NCBI GenBank assembly: GCA_038241115.1 | Contig: JBBRGA010000010.1 | Coordinates: 1-42,762, forward strand | Source of the DNA: JANYJJ01 sp038241115 | GTDB lineage: Bacteria; Pseudomonadota; Gammaproteobacteria; Burkholderiales; Burkholderiaceae_C | DNA length: 42,762 bases | Direction of reading: 5' to 3' | Shown here: positions 1 to 7,696 of the stretch, piece after piece | How positions within the stretch are numbered: position 1 is the stretch's first letter | Layout: each line of letters starts with the position of its first letter | Translations under genes and position numbers: made by a program | The notes under the pieces: generated by a model | Database searches by the model: none | What the model was told of the DNA's origin: nothing | What the model saw: only the letters and a program-made list of their open reading frames with translations

Positions 1-11
1 ACCTCGGGCGG

Positions 12-67
12 GTGCTTGAGGCTCCAGGCTTAAGGCTTGACGCTTCACGCTCGGTGCCTGAAGCCTG
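12..67. repeat. Degenerate heptad tandem repeat (8 units)
   Basis: Eight consecutive 7-bp units can be laid end to end from position 12 to 67: GTGCTTG, AGGCTCC, AGGCTTA, AGGCTTG, ACGCTTC, ACGCTCG, GTGCCTG, AAGCCTG. The third and fourth bases are GC in every unit, and the fifth and sixth are pyrimidines throughout. The array lies just past the stop codon of the diguanylate cyclase gene, in DNA that carries no recognisable gene. Its role is unknown; slippage-born intergenic DNA is the simplest explanation. Confidence 0.6.
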
Positions 68-90
68 CGCCGTGACCTTGCGCCAGAGCC

Positions 91-2130
91 TCAGCCGCGC
101 GTTTCGTCGAAAACCACCGTGTTCCGCCCGGCCTGCTTGGCGCGGTACATCGCGGCGTCTGCGCGGCGCAGCAGTTCTTCGCGCAGGGCTTGCGGATGCT
201 GGCCCCTGAACACGCAAACGCCAATGCTCGCCGAGCAGCGGTACTCAAGAATGCGGGTGACTGCTCCGCCGCCGTCCGTCAGGCCCAGCGTGTAGGGCGT
301 GGCCAGCAGGTCGCGGATCTTTTCTGCCACGCTGCCGGCACGCTCGGTCGAGGTCTGTTCGTCGGCCGAAAGCTCGGCCAGCACCACGACAAATTCGTCG
401 CCGCCGTAGCGCGCCACGGTGTCGATTTCGCGCACGCTGGACAGCAGCCGCTGGGCTACCTGTATCAGCAGCAGGTCACCCATCGCATGGCCGTGTATGT
501 CGTTGAGCGGCTTCAGGCCGTCGATGTCGACAAACAGCACCGCCCCGTGCAACCCATGCCGCTTGCTGGCGCTCAGCACCTGCTCGAGCCTGTCGTTCAG
601 CAGGCGCCGGTTCGGCAGCTGCGTCAGCGGGTCGTTGAACGCCAGGCGGTGCACTTGCTGTTCCATCTCTTTGCGCCTCGTCACATCGCGGGTGAGGCCC
701 ACGAAGTGCGTCAGCCGGCCTTGCGCGTCGTGCAGCGGCGAAATCAGCAAATCATTCCAGAACGTGCTGCCGTCCTTGCGGTAATTCAGGATTTCACCGC
801 TGAAGCGGCCGCGTGCACTCAGTGCCTGGCGTATCAAAGCCACCGTGGCGGGGGCGGTCAGTGGCCCCTGGAGCAGGCGCAGGTTGCGGCCGACCAGTTC
901 GCCGTGCATGTAGCCGGTGACGGTGTCGTGCGCAAGGTTGGCCCACACCACCGCGTGATCCGGCCCGGTGATCACAACAGCCTCGGAGATCGACTGCAAA
1001 ACCTGATCGTTCAGCCGAAGTTGCTCGTCGCGCTTGGCCAGCACCGATATCGTCCGGTTGAATGCGTCGATGAGCGTGCCCACCTCGTCGGCCAGCCCCA
1101 CCGGCAACGGTCGCGGTTCTCCCGCTTCACGGGCCTGAAGCGCCAGCAACTCGGCCGCAGCCACGGCCGGCGCCAACTGACGTCGCAACAGCCACCAGGT
1201 CAGAGTGCCCAGCACCAGCGTCAACAGCGCCGCGGCGCCCAAGATGCGCCGAAGCAGTTGCTGGGCCGGCGCCAGCGCCTCGTCAAGCGGCAGCGATGCC
1301 ACCACGTCCCAGTCGGCCCGCGCCACATGGCGTCCCGAGTTCAGCACTTCGATGCCCTGCGGATTGGTCATCCTGACCGTGCCCTGATAGCCGGCCAAAA
1401 CACGGTCGATGACGGCGTTGGCCCCTGGCGGCGGCAGTGTTTCCATGATGCGGCCGACTTGGCTGCCGGTGATGATCAGCCGTTGCCGCGGCGACACCAG
1501 GAACAGGTCGCCAGTCTCGCCGTAGCGGTGGCGCGTGATGAGGTCCAGAAAGCCAGGCTGGGCCAAGTCGATGATGCCGGCCAATGCGCCCACCACCTGC
1601 CCCGCGCGGTCGCGCACCGGCACGGCCATCAGAAGCTTGGGTGGCAATGATGTTTTACCGGCCACTGGCGCGCCCCCCAGCTCTTGGCCGTTACCGAGCA
1701 CCGCCGCCAGCTGAATGCGATAGCTTTGGCCGTCGTGCTGATTTGCCGTCGGGCTGACTGCACGCACCATGCCCTCGGCGTCAGCGAAGAAGGTGCCGCC
1801 GCTGAACAGCTTGGGTGCAAGGGGGTAGCGCGCCAGCAGCATCTGCACCTCGAGGGGTGCGGGCATTGAAGATGTAGTTGACGCTGCCGCGCCCAACTGC
1901 GCGGACATCTCATTCAGCGCCGCCATGCGCATCTCAACCTCGTCGGCAATGCGAGCAGACACGATGGACACAGTCGACAACTGCTGCCGGCCAACCAGCG
2001 CCAGCAGGTCCGCGCGAAGCATGTGGCTGACAAAGTAGGCCAGCCCCCACAGACCGATAACGAGAACAAGCAACGTCAGCACAACGATGCGTGTTTTCAG
2101 CGATCTCGGTCTCAGGAATTGCAGGTCCAT
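91..2130 (-). CDS. Membrane diguanylate cyclase: Cache-HAMP-LOV-like PAS-GGDEF
   Basis: Predicted inner-membrane enzyme that makes cyclic di-GMP from two GTP. With the start at 2130 (679 residues) the order is: a TM helix near residues 12-32, a periplasmic Cache-type sensor region to about residue 285, a second TM, a HAMP-like linker, a PAS domain at about 375-495, and a C-terminal GGDEF domain. GGDEF itself is at residues 576-580, preceded by an RxxD (REID) I-site for product inhibition and by LFVDIDGLKPLND with the metal-binding Asp, so the cyclase should be active. No EAL domain follows. The PAS domain reads like a LOV domain (NYRKDG, FWND, HFVGLTRDVT), but the motif GRNCRFLQ is GRNLRLLQ, with Leu417 in place of the flavin-adduct Cys. 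The frame is open 23 codons further upstream; I chose the ATG at 2130 because it starts a normal cytoplasmic N-tail before the first TM. A weak ribosome site leaves the start uncertain. Confidence 0.92.
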   Translation of the reverse strand: MDLQFLRPRSLKTRIVVLTLLVLVIGLWGLAYFVSHMLRADLLALVGRQQLSTVSIVSARIADEVEMRMAALNEMSAQLGAAASTTSSMPAPLEVQMLLARYPLAPKLFSGGTFFADAEGMVRAVSPTANQHDGQSYRIQLAAVLGNGQELGGAPVAGKTSLPPKLLMAVPVRDRAGQVVGALAGIIDLAQPGFLDLITRHRYGETGDLFLVSPRQRLIITGSQVGRIMETLPPPGANAVIDRVLAGYQGTVRMTNPQGIEVLNSGRHVARADWDVVASLPLDEALAPAQQLLRRILGAAALLTLVLGTLTWWLLRRQLAPAVAAAELLALQAREAGEPRPLPVGLADEVGTLIDAFNRTISVLAKRDEQLRLNDQVLQSISEAVVITGPDHAVVWANLAHDTVTGYMHGELVGRNLRLLQGPLTAPATVALIRQALSARGRFSGEILNYRKDGSTFWNDLLISPLHDAQGRLTHFVGLTRDVTRRKEMEQQVHRLAFNDPLTQLPNRRLLNDRLEQVLSASKRHGLHGAVLFVDIDGLKPLNDIHGHAMGDLLLIQVAQRLLSSVREIDTVARYGGDEFVVVLAELSADEQTSTERAGSVAEKIRDLLATPYTLGLTDGGGAVTRILEYRCSASIGVCVFRGQHPQALREELLRRADAAMYRAKQAGRNTVVFDETRG

Positions 2131-2481
2131 GGACTCAGGCTGGTTGAGTTTGGCAAGGCATGCTGCGCAAAGCATAGATCGGCGGACGTGATCGCGCAAC
2201 GCTCACGTGCCCTGAGCTGTGTGAACTTCAGCTCGGCAACGCCAGTTCGCATCACGCTGCCAGGCCCGCCGCGGTGCAGTGCGCACAGCCCCGCACAGCT
2301 CGTCACGCAGCCACGGCTTTACCCGCCTGTTCCGCTGATCGCGCAGTCGCTCGCTGCCGAACACTGTGCGAAAGCGTCTGCGGTTCGCCGTCGCGCAGCC
2401 CGTGCGTGGTTGTCGCCGTCCAGCTTTGCGCCCTCTCAACTTCCAACCGTTTTCCTGACCTTCCGGCCCAGCGCCGCTGCC
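2131..2481. other. Divergent intergenic region, no gene seen
   Basis: About 350 bases separate the divergent starts of the cyclase and the FtsH-like gene. It must hold both promoters, but I could not place -35/-10 boxes with confidence. The plus-strand frame of the FtsH-like gene stays open across this stretch, which is expected in GC-rich DNA; the translated text there is low in recognisable structure, so I do not treat it as coding. Confidence 0.5.
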
Positions 2482-4422
2482 ATGCCTCACATCCGCAAAT
2501 TGCTTCAATCTGTGCGCGCCCATCCGCGCTGGGCCGGGGCCTTTGCGCTCGGGCTTTTTCTGCTGACTGGCGCGGTGACGCTTCAGCAGCGCGCCGCCAG
2601 TGAAGCGCTGGCGCGCCAACTGCCCGAGGTGCGCGCCTTTGAGGCCGACGCGCAGGCGTGGCTGCACAACGAAAAAGCCTTGGCCGACTTCAGACGCAGC
2701 TTGGCCGCGCGCGAATTAACGGCAGTGGGCCTGGCAGCATCCACAGCCGGTCTGGTGCTGTACACGCTGAAGAACGGCGACAAAGCCAGCACCACCGTGC
2801 CCGGCTGCACACCGGCGGGTTGCGCTGGCACCTTGCTGGACAGCCTGGGTGAGCGCAGCGCCGAGGCAGGCTTTGCGCTGGTCAGCGTGCACGTCGACCC
2901 CCGCACCGCCAGCCACCGACTGCTCGGCCTTGCCGAGACGGTACTGACGCCACTTTTCGTGGTCGGTCTGGTGCTGGGCGCGATGTTCGTCGCCACGCGG
3001 TTGCAAATGGGTTTGGGTGGCGCATCGATGTTGACGGTGCAGCCGCCCACCCGTTTTGCCGACGTCGTGGGCAGCGACGAGGCCAAAGCGGCGCTGGCGC
3101 GGGTGAGGGCCTTTCTGGGTGAACCGGCGAAGTACGCGAGGTTGGGCGCCACGCCGCCGCGCGGCGTGCTTCTGGTGGGCCCGCCGGGCACGGGCAAAAC
3201 GCTGCTGGCGCGGGCGCTGGCCGGCGAGTGCCAGGCCAACTTCATTGCGGTGGACGGCTCTTACTTCACGGCCATGTACTTCGGCGCGGGCGTGGCCAAG
3301 GTCAAGGAGCTGTTCAAGCTGGCGCGGCGACATGCGCCGTGCGTGCTGTTCATCGACGAAATCGACGGCATCGGCCAGCGCAGCCAAGGCCGCTCGGGTG
3401 GCGGCGGTGGCAGTGGCGGTGGCGGTGGCGGCGGGGCCGAGTCCGAACTCAACCGCATCATCAACCGCGTGCTCGTTGAGATGGACGGCTTCGACCCGCT
3501 GAGCAATGTCGTGGTGGTGGGCGCGACCAACCACGAAGACAACATCGACGAGGCGCTGCGCCGGCCGGGCCGCTTCGACATGCTGGTGCGCTTGGCGCTG
3601 CCGATGCTGCCTGACCGCCAGCGCTTGTTCGACCTTTACGTCGGCCGCCTGCACCACGACGGCTTGGCCGACACGCTGGCGCTGGCGCGCATCAGCGCTG
3701 GCATGTCGCCGGCCGACATCGCCAACACCGTCAACAAAGCAGCGTCGACGGCCGCCGAACAAGGCGCCGACCGCGTCGGTGCAGACCATCTGCTGCGCGC
3801 GGTGGAGACGCAGCAACTCGGCGGCGATGTGTCGCCCCTCAAGGCATTGCTCAGCGAAAGCACGCGCCGGCGTCTGGCCTACCACGAAGCCGGCCACGCA
3901 CTGGTGGGGCATGTGCTCGGCGTCGGCTCGGTCGAGCGCGTCAGCATCGAGCCGCGTGGGCAGGCGCTGGGCGTCACCCACATCCACCGCGAGAGCGAAG
4001 AGCCGCTGTACCAAAAAGCCGAGCTGTCGGCCCGGCTGGCCATGCTGCTTGGCGGCCGCGAAGCCGAACTGATGGTGCTGGACAGCGTGTCCAGCGGCGC
4101 ATCAGACGACCTGAAGCGGGCCTCGGAACTGGCCGTGAAGATGGTCGGCTCGCTGGGGTTCTCGGACCGCTTCGGTCTGCTGAGCGTGGCCGGCGTGCCC
4201 AAGGAACTGCTGGGGCCCGACGTTCAGGCGGCGCTGCTGGACGAGGCGCGCGCGCTGCTCGAGGGCGCGCAAGTGCGCTGTCGCGATTTGCTGGGCGAGC
4301 GCCGCGCGCAACTCGACGGCCTGGCCGCCAGCCTGCTCGACCACGAAGTGCTCAGCGGCCAGCCGCTGGCACGCTGGCTGAACGACCCCACCGAAGCGCA
4401 GCCCCTGCGCCAGGCGGCCTGA
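2482..4422 (+). CDS. FtsH-like membrane AAA+ zinc metalloprotease (paralogue)
   Basis: ATP-dependent membrane protease of the FtsH/Yme1 type, 646 residues, about the length of canonical FtsH. Two TM helices (about residues 15-31 and 155-172) bracket a periplasmic segment. The AAA module has Walker A GPPGTGKT at 233-240, Walker B LFIDEID with Asp292-Glu293, and the second region of homology (GATN, RRPGRFD). The peptidase domain has zinc site HEAGH at 468-472 and a third ligand, probably Asp543 in SGASDDLKRA, so both activities look intact. Two oddities: the pore loop that normally reads FVG is YFG (AMYFGAG), and the loop after Walker B carries a Gly-rich run (about residues 306-319). Sequence divergence suggests a second, specialised FtsH rather than the housekeeping one. 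The start ATG at 2482 has no clear Shine-Dalgarno; it was chosen because it precedes the first TM. The next gene begins 2 bp after the stop. Confidence 0.9.
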   Translation: MPHIRKLLQSVRAHPRWAGAFALGLFLLTGAVTLQQRAASEALARQLPEVRAFEADAQAWLHNEKALADFRRSLAARELTAVGLAASTAGLVLYTLKNGDKASTTVPGCTPAGCAGTLLDSLGERSAEAGFALVSVHVDPRTASHRLLGLAETVLTPLFVVGLVLGAMFVATRLQMGLGGASMLTVQPPTRFADVVGSDEAKAALARVRAFLGEPAKYARLGATPPRGVLLVGPPGTGKTLLARALAGECQANFIAVDGSYFTAMYFGAGVAKVKELFKLARRHAPCVLFIDEIDGIGQRSQGRSGGGGGSGGGGGGGAESELNRIINRVLVEMDGFDPLSNVVVVGATNHEDNIDEALRRPGRFDMLVRLALPMLPDRQRLFDLYVGRLHHDGLADTLALARISAGMSPADIANTVNKAASTAAEQGADRVGADHLLRAVETQQLGGDVSPLKALLSESTRRRLAYHEAGHALVGHVLGVGSVERVSIEPRGQALGVTHIHRESEEPLYQKAELSARLAMLLGGREAELMVLDSVSSGASDDLKRASELAVKMVGSLGFSDRFGLLSVAGVPKELLGPDVQAALLDEARALLEGAQVRCRDLLGERRAQLDGLAASLLDHEVLSGQPLARWLNDPTEAQPLRQAA

Positions 4423-4424
4423 TC

Positions 4425-5114
4425 ATGGCGCTGCGCGGCGCAGCAGCTTGCATCGCACTGCTCAGCGCGACGGTTTGTCTCGCCGGCGAAATGACCGAGA
4501 CCGAAGCCCGCTGGCTGCGCGGCGCCTGGCCGGTGGTCAGCCATGCCCGCGCCGAACTTCTTCCGCTGGACGTGGTGGTGCAGCCGCAGCCCAACCCCGA
4601 CGCGGTGCCGCTGGCGCTCGGCTTTGTCGATGGGCGCTGCAAGCTGGTGCTGTCGCTGCGCGAGAACCCTGCCACCGCGCTGGCGCTCCAAGGGCTGGAG
4701 CCTGATCTCATCAACCCGGCGCTGGAATTGATGGCGGCGCACGAATTCGCGCACTGCCGGCGGCATCTGGACGGCACGTGGGCAAGGTTGCCATCCGGGT
4801 TCAGCCCGCCCGCCATTCCTGACGGCCTGGACAACGAGTTGCAGGGTGACTATGCCGCGATGCAGGCCACGCGCCGGGAGGAAGCGTTTGCCGACCTCGT
4901 GGGGCTGGCCTGGACGCAGCGGCGGCATCCGCAGTTGTATGCGCGTTTGCATGCCTGGCTGGTGGCCGTGCGCTCGGCCGACCTGATACCGGGCAGCCAC
5001 CACGACACGCTGGCGTGGTTGCTGCTGGCACGCGACGGCACGGCGCTGTCCGGGCCGTCGATGTTCGAAAGCGCCACCAAGCTGTGGCGTGCAGGGCTTG
5101 CGGCAGAGCCCTGA
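4425..5114 (+). CDS. Exported putative HExxH metallopeptidase
   Basis: A 229-residue protein of unknown family. An N-terminal hydrophobic stretch of about 20 residues (AACIALLSATVCLAG) looks like a signal peptide, so the product is probably periplasmic. His106-Glu107-Phe-Ala-His110 (AAHEFAHC) matches the HExxH zinc-peptidase signature, and 42 residues on comes REEAFADLVGLAW, whose Glu152/Glu153 or Asp157 could supply the third zinc ligand as in gluzincins. A later GSHHDT could also bind metal. The ATG lies 2 bp after the stop of the FtsH-like gene, so the two are almost certainly co-transcribed and translationally coupled. The link suggests a shared proteolysis task at the inner membrane, one enzyme acting on the periplasmic side. 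That role is inference; I do not recognise the family by name. Confidence 0.75.
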   Translation: MALRGAAACIALLSATVCLAGEMTETEARWLRGAWPVVSHARAELLPLDVVVQPQPNPDAVPLALGFVDGRCKLVLSLRENPATALALQGLEPDLINPALELMAAHEFAHCRRHLDGTWARLPSGFSPPAIPDGLDNELQGDYAAMQATRREEAFADLVGLAWTQRRHPQLYARLHAWLVAVRSADLIPGSHHDTLAWLLLARDGTALSGPSMFESATKLWRAGLAAEP

Positions 5115-5152
5115 GCGTCTGAGCCACCGGGGCACGCCGGACCACGTGCATG

Positions 5153-5187
5153 CTCTGCGCTCTGCACTCTGCGCTGTGCGCTTTGCG
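5153..5187. repeat. Degenerate heptad tandem repeat (5 units)
   Basis: Five 7-bp units follow one another: CTCTGCG, CTCTGCA, CTCTGCG, CTGTGCG, CTTTGCG. The first, second, fourth and last three positions are almost invariant. The array lies in the 186-bp space between the exported peptidase and the antiporter operon. It is the second period-7 array in the window, after the one at 12-67, though the unit sequence differs. Confidence 0.65.
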
Positions 5188-5214
5188 AGAAAGGCCGACC
5201 CAGTCGCTCAGACC

Positions 5215-5238
5215 CCGCGCCTGTATCCGCGCCTGTAT
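5215..5238. repeat. Perfect 12-bp direct duplication
   Basis: The 12-mer CCGCGCCTGTAT occurs twice in immediate succession (5215-5226 and 5227-5238). It lies about 60 bp upstream of the antiporter start, so it may sit in or near the operon promoter. A recent slippage duplication would explain it; a paired binding site is an alternative. Confidence 0.7.
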
Positions 5239-5300
5239 GGCCCGCATCAGGCATGCCGTAGACTTTTCTGGCGACCTATCGCAAGCAAAAAGGAGCGAGC

Positions 5301-6557
5301 ATGAACGAAATAGCCGGCTACCTGCATCTCGAACGATGGCCGCCGCAACCGGGTCTGCTGTTCTGGCTTGCCTTGACCCTGGTCGCCGGAGCCCTGCTCG
5401 GCGGCGCCGTATTCCGCGTTCTGGGGCTGCCGCGCATCGTTGGCTACAGCGCCGCTGGCATGGTGGTGGCTGCGCTGGGCCTCGGGCTTGGCGACGGCCG
5501 CTTGGAAGGCACCGACCGGCTCATCGTCGACCTCGCCATGGCCCTGCTGCTGTTCGAGCTGGGCAGCCGCGTCAGCCTGCGCTGGCTGCGGGTCAACCCG
5601 GCCTTGCTGCTGACGAGCGCTGCCGAGTCGGTGCTGACATTCGGCGCGGTGTTCGCAGCGCTTCGCTGGTACGGCCTGGAGGCGCATCTGGCGCTGGTCG
5701 GTGCGGCTTTGTTTGGCGTGTCGGCGGGCTCGGTGATCGGCCGCGTGGCGACCGAATTCAAAACCGCCGGTCAGGTGACCGAGCGGGCCATCGTGCTCAG
5801 CGCGCTGAACACGCTCTACGCGGTGCTGCTGCTGAAGCTGGTGATCGGTTGGCTGCACGTAGACCAGCGCAGCGACTGGATCGAGGGCGTGGCCCAGCCG
5901 CTTTACACCTTCGCCGGCTCGGTGCTGGTGGCGGGCCTGCTGGCGTGGCTGGTCGGCTGGGTGCTGCGTCGTTTCGACTTGAAGGAAGAGAACGCAGTGC
6001 TCCTGCTGCTCGGGCTGGTGTTGCTGGCGCTGACTGTCGCTCGGATGTTCGCCTTGTCCACACTGCTGGTGCCGTTGTTGGCCGGCGTGATGCTGCGCAA
6101 TGCGAGTGATCGACCGTGCATCTGGCCGCGCCACTTCGGCACGGCCGGTGGTGTGTTGGTGCTGATGTTGTTTGTGATCGTGGGTGCGGCCTGGTCGGTC
6201 CAGGCGCTGACGCTGGGCCTCGTCACAGCGCTGCTGTTGATCGGCGTGCGAGCGCTGACGAAAACTCTGGTGCTGGTGGGTCTGGCGCGTGTCAGCGGCA
6301 TCGACGCGCGCCAGGGCTTCGCTTTGGCGATGTGCCTGACGCCGGTGTCGGCCACGTCGCTGATCCTGCTGGCCGAGTTGCAGGCCACCCATCCGACCAT
6401 CGCCGCGCCGTTGACGCCGGTGCTGCTGTCCATGCTGGCCGTGATGGCGCTTTTGGGGCCTGTGATGGTGCAAGGCGGCCTGCGAGTGGCCGGTGAACAC
6501 CGTCCGCCAAAGCGGTCGGCGGTCAGGCAAAAAACAGCGCAGGAGCAAACCGCATGA
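5301..6557 (+). CDS. CPA2-family cation:proton antiporter (KefB/NapA-like membrane domain)
   Basis: Integral inner-membrane protein of 418 residues made almost wholly of hydrophobic segments (about 12-13 TM helices), with the pattern of the sodium/hydrogen exchanger superfamily: GLPRIVGYSAAG early on, then LFELGSRVSLRWL and SAGSVIGRV. It should exchange K+ or Na+ for H+. Unlike KefB/KefC it ends just after the last helix and has no RCK/TrkA-N nucleotide-binding tail, so any gating must come from another protein. A strong ribosome site (AAAAAGGAGCGAGC before ATG) fixes the start. Its stop overlaps the next start as ATGA, making it the first gene of a three-gene operon with a YbdK-type ligase and a gamma-glutamyl hydrolase. 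Ion specificity cannot be read from the sequence. Confidence 0.88.
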   Translation: MNEIAGYLHLERWPPQPGLLFWLALTLVAGALLGGAVFRVLGLPRIVGYSAAGMVVAALGLGLGDGRLEGTDRLIVDLAMALLLFELGSRVSLRWLRVNPALLLTSAAESVLTFGAVFAALRWYGLEAHLALVGAALFGVSAGSVIGRVATEFKTAGQVTERAIVLSALNTLYAVLLLKLVIGWLHVDQRSDWIEGVAQPLYTFAGSVLVAGLLAWLVGWVLRRFDLKEENAVLLLLGLVLLALTVARMFALSTLLVPLLAGVMLRNASDRPCIWPRHFGTAGGVLVLMLFVIVGAAWSVQALTLGLVTALLLIGVRALTKTLVLVGLARVSGIDARQGFALAMCLTPVSATSLILLAELQATHPTIAAPLTPVLLSMLAVMALLGPVMVQGGLRVAGEHRPPKRSAVRQKTAQEQTA

Positions 6558-7696
6558 CCATCAGCAGAGGGCCTTCACTGGAACGATTCGCCGATTCGCG
6601 CTCATTGAGTTTGGGCGTTGAACTTGAGCTGCAGATCGTCAACCACCACGACTACGACCTCACGCCGGCAGCGACAGACTTGCTGCGCCTGATGGGGAAA
6701 TACAAACTGCCCGGCAACGTCACACCGGAGATCACCGAAAGCATGATCGAGCTGTGCACCGGAGTGTGTGAGAACCACACGCAGGTGTTGGCGCAACTCA
6801 CCGAGACGCGTGATGCCTTGGTGGCTTGCGCGGCGCAGCTGAATGTCGGCCTGTGCGGCGGCGGCACCCACGCGTTTCAGGACTGGAGCCAGCGGCGCAT
6901 TTTCGACAAGCCGCGTTTCCATGAGGTGGCGGCGCTGTACGGTTACCTGTCCAAGCAGTTCACCATCTTTGGCCAGCATGTGCACATTGGTTGCCCCGGG
7001 CCGGACCAGGCGCTGGTGCTGCTGCACGGGCTGTCGCGCTTCATTCCGCATCTGATCGCGCTGTCTGCGTCTTCGCCTTTCGTGCAAGGCACCGACACCG
7101 GTTTTGACTCGGCACGGCTCAATTCGGTGTTCGCTTTTCCGCTGTCGGGGCGCGCGCCCTTTGTCAATCGCTGGGACGACTTCCTCGTCTTCTTCGACAA
7201 GATGACGCGCACCGGCGTGGTCAAGAGCATGAAAGATTTCTACTGGGACATACGGCCCAAGCCCGAGTTCGGCACGATCGAGGTGCGGGTGCTCGACACG
7301 CCGCTGACGATAGAAAAAGCCGCTGCGCTGGCCGGCTACATCCAGTGCCTGGCTCGGTGGCTGCGGATCGAGAAGCCGTTCGAGCCGCACGAGGACGATT
7401 ACCTGCCCTACACCTTCAACCGTTTTCAGGCCTGCCGTTTTGGCTTGGATGGCACTTTCGTAGACCCGTCCACCGGCGAACACCGGCGCTTGCGCGACGA
7501 CATTGAAGCCAGTCTGCAGACCCTTGAAATTCATGCCATGGAGCTCGGTGCTGAAAATGCGCTGGCTTATCTGCGCAAAGAGCTGGCCGGCACCGGCAAC
7601 GACGCGAGCTGGCTGCGTGCGGTGCACGAGCAAGAACAGCTGCTGCCCGAGGTGGTGCGTCAGCAGTGCCGACGCTGGGCTGGCGACAAACCGTGA
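6554..7696 (+). CDS. ybdK: YbdK-type carboxylate-amine ligase (GCS2 family)
   Basis: A 380-residue member of the glutamate-cysteine ligase type 2 family, the usual length for YbdK. The N-terminal LGVELELQIV carries the conserved acidic metal-binding residues; PEITESMIELCTGVC, FGQHVHIGC and the late FGTIEVRVLDTPL are further family motifs. YbdK-type enzymes form a gamma-glutamyl amide bond using ATP, with weak glutamate-cysteine ligase activity reported for the E. coli protein; the true amine substrate is often unclear. It overlaps the antiporter stop by ATGA, with AGGAG 9 bp upstream, and its own stop overlaps the next gene as GTGA. Co-translation with an antiporter and a gamma-glutamyl hydrolase suggests it makes a gamma-glutamyl compound that is later broken down or that gates the transporter (inference). 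Confidence 0.93.
   Translation: MTISRGPSLERFADSRSLSLGVELELQIVNHHDYDLTPAATDLLRLMGKYKLPGNVTPEITESMIELCTGVCENHTQVLAQLTETRDALVACAAQLNVGLCGGGTHAFQDWSQRRIFDKPRFHEVAALYGYLSKQFTIFGQHVHIGCPGPDQALVLLHGLSRFIPHLIALSASSPFVQGTDTGFDSARLNSVFAFPLSGRAPFVNRWDDFLVFFDKMTRTGVVKSMKDFYWDIRPKPEFGTIEVRVLDTPLTIEKAAALAGYIQCLARWLRIEKPFEPHEDDYLPYTFNRFQACRFGLDGTFVDPSTGEHRRLRDDIEASLQTLEIHAMELGAENALAYLRKELAGTGNDASWLRAVHEQEQLLPEVVRQQCRRWAGDKP

Noticed and set aside
190..1650. Long open frame opposite the diguanylate cyclase
   Set aside because: Composition is His/Arg/Gln-rich without motifs, and the other strand encodes a clear multi-domain protein; it is a GC-rich shadow.
2716..4014. Long open frame opposite the FtsH-like gene
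   Set aside because: It mirrors the codon pattern of an obvious AAA protease and has no recognisable domain.
5247..6548. 433-codon open frame opposite the antiporter
   Set aside because: Gln/His/Arg-rich noise opposite a clear membrane protein.
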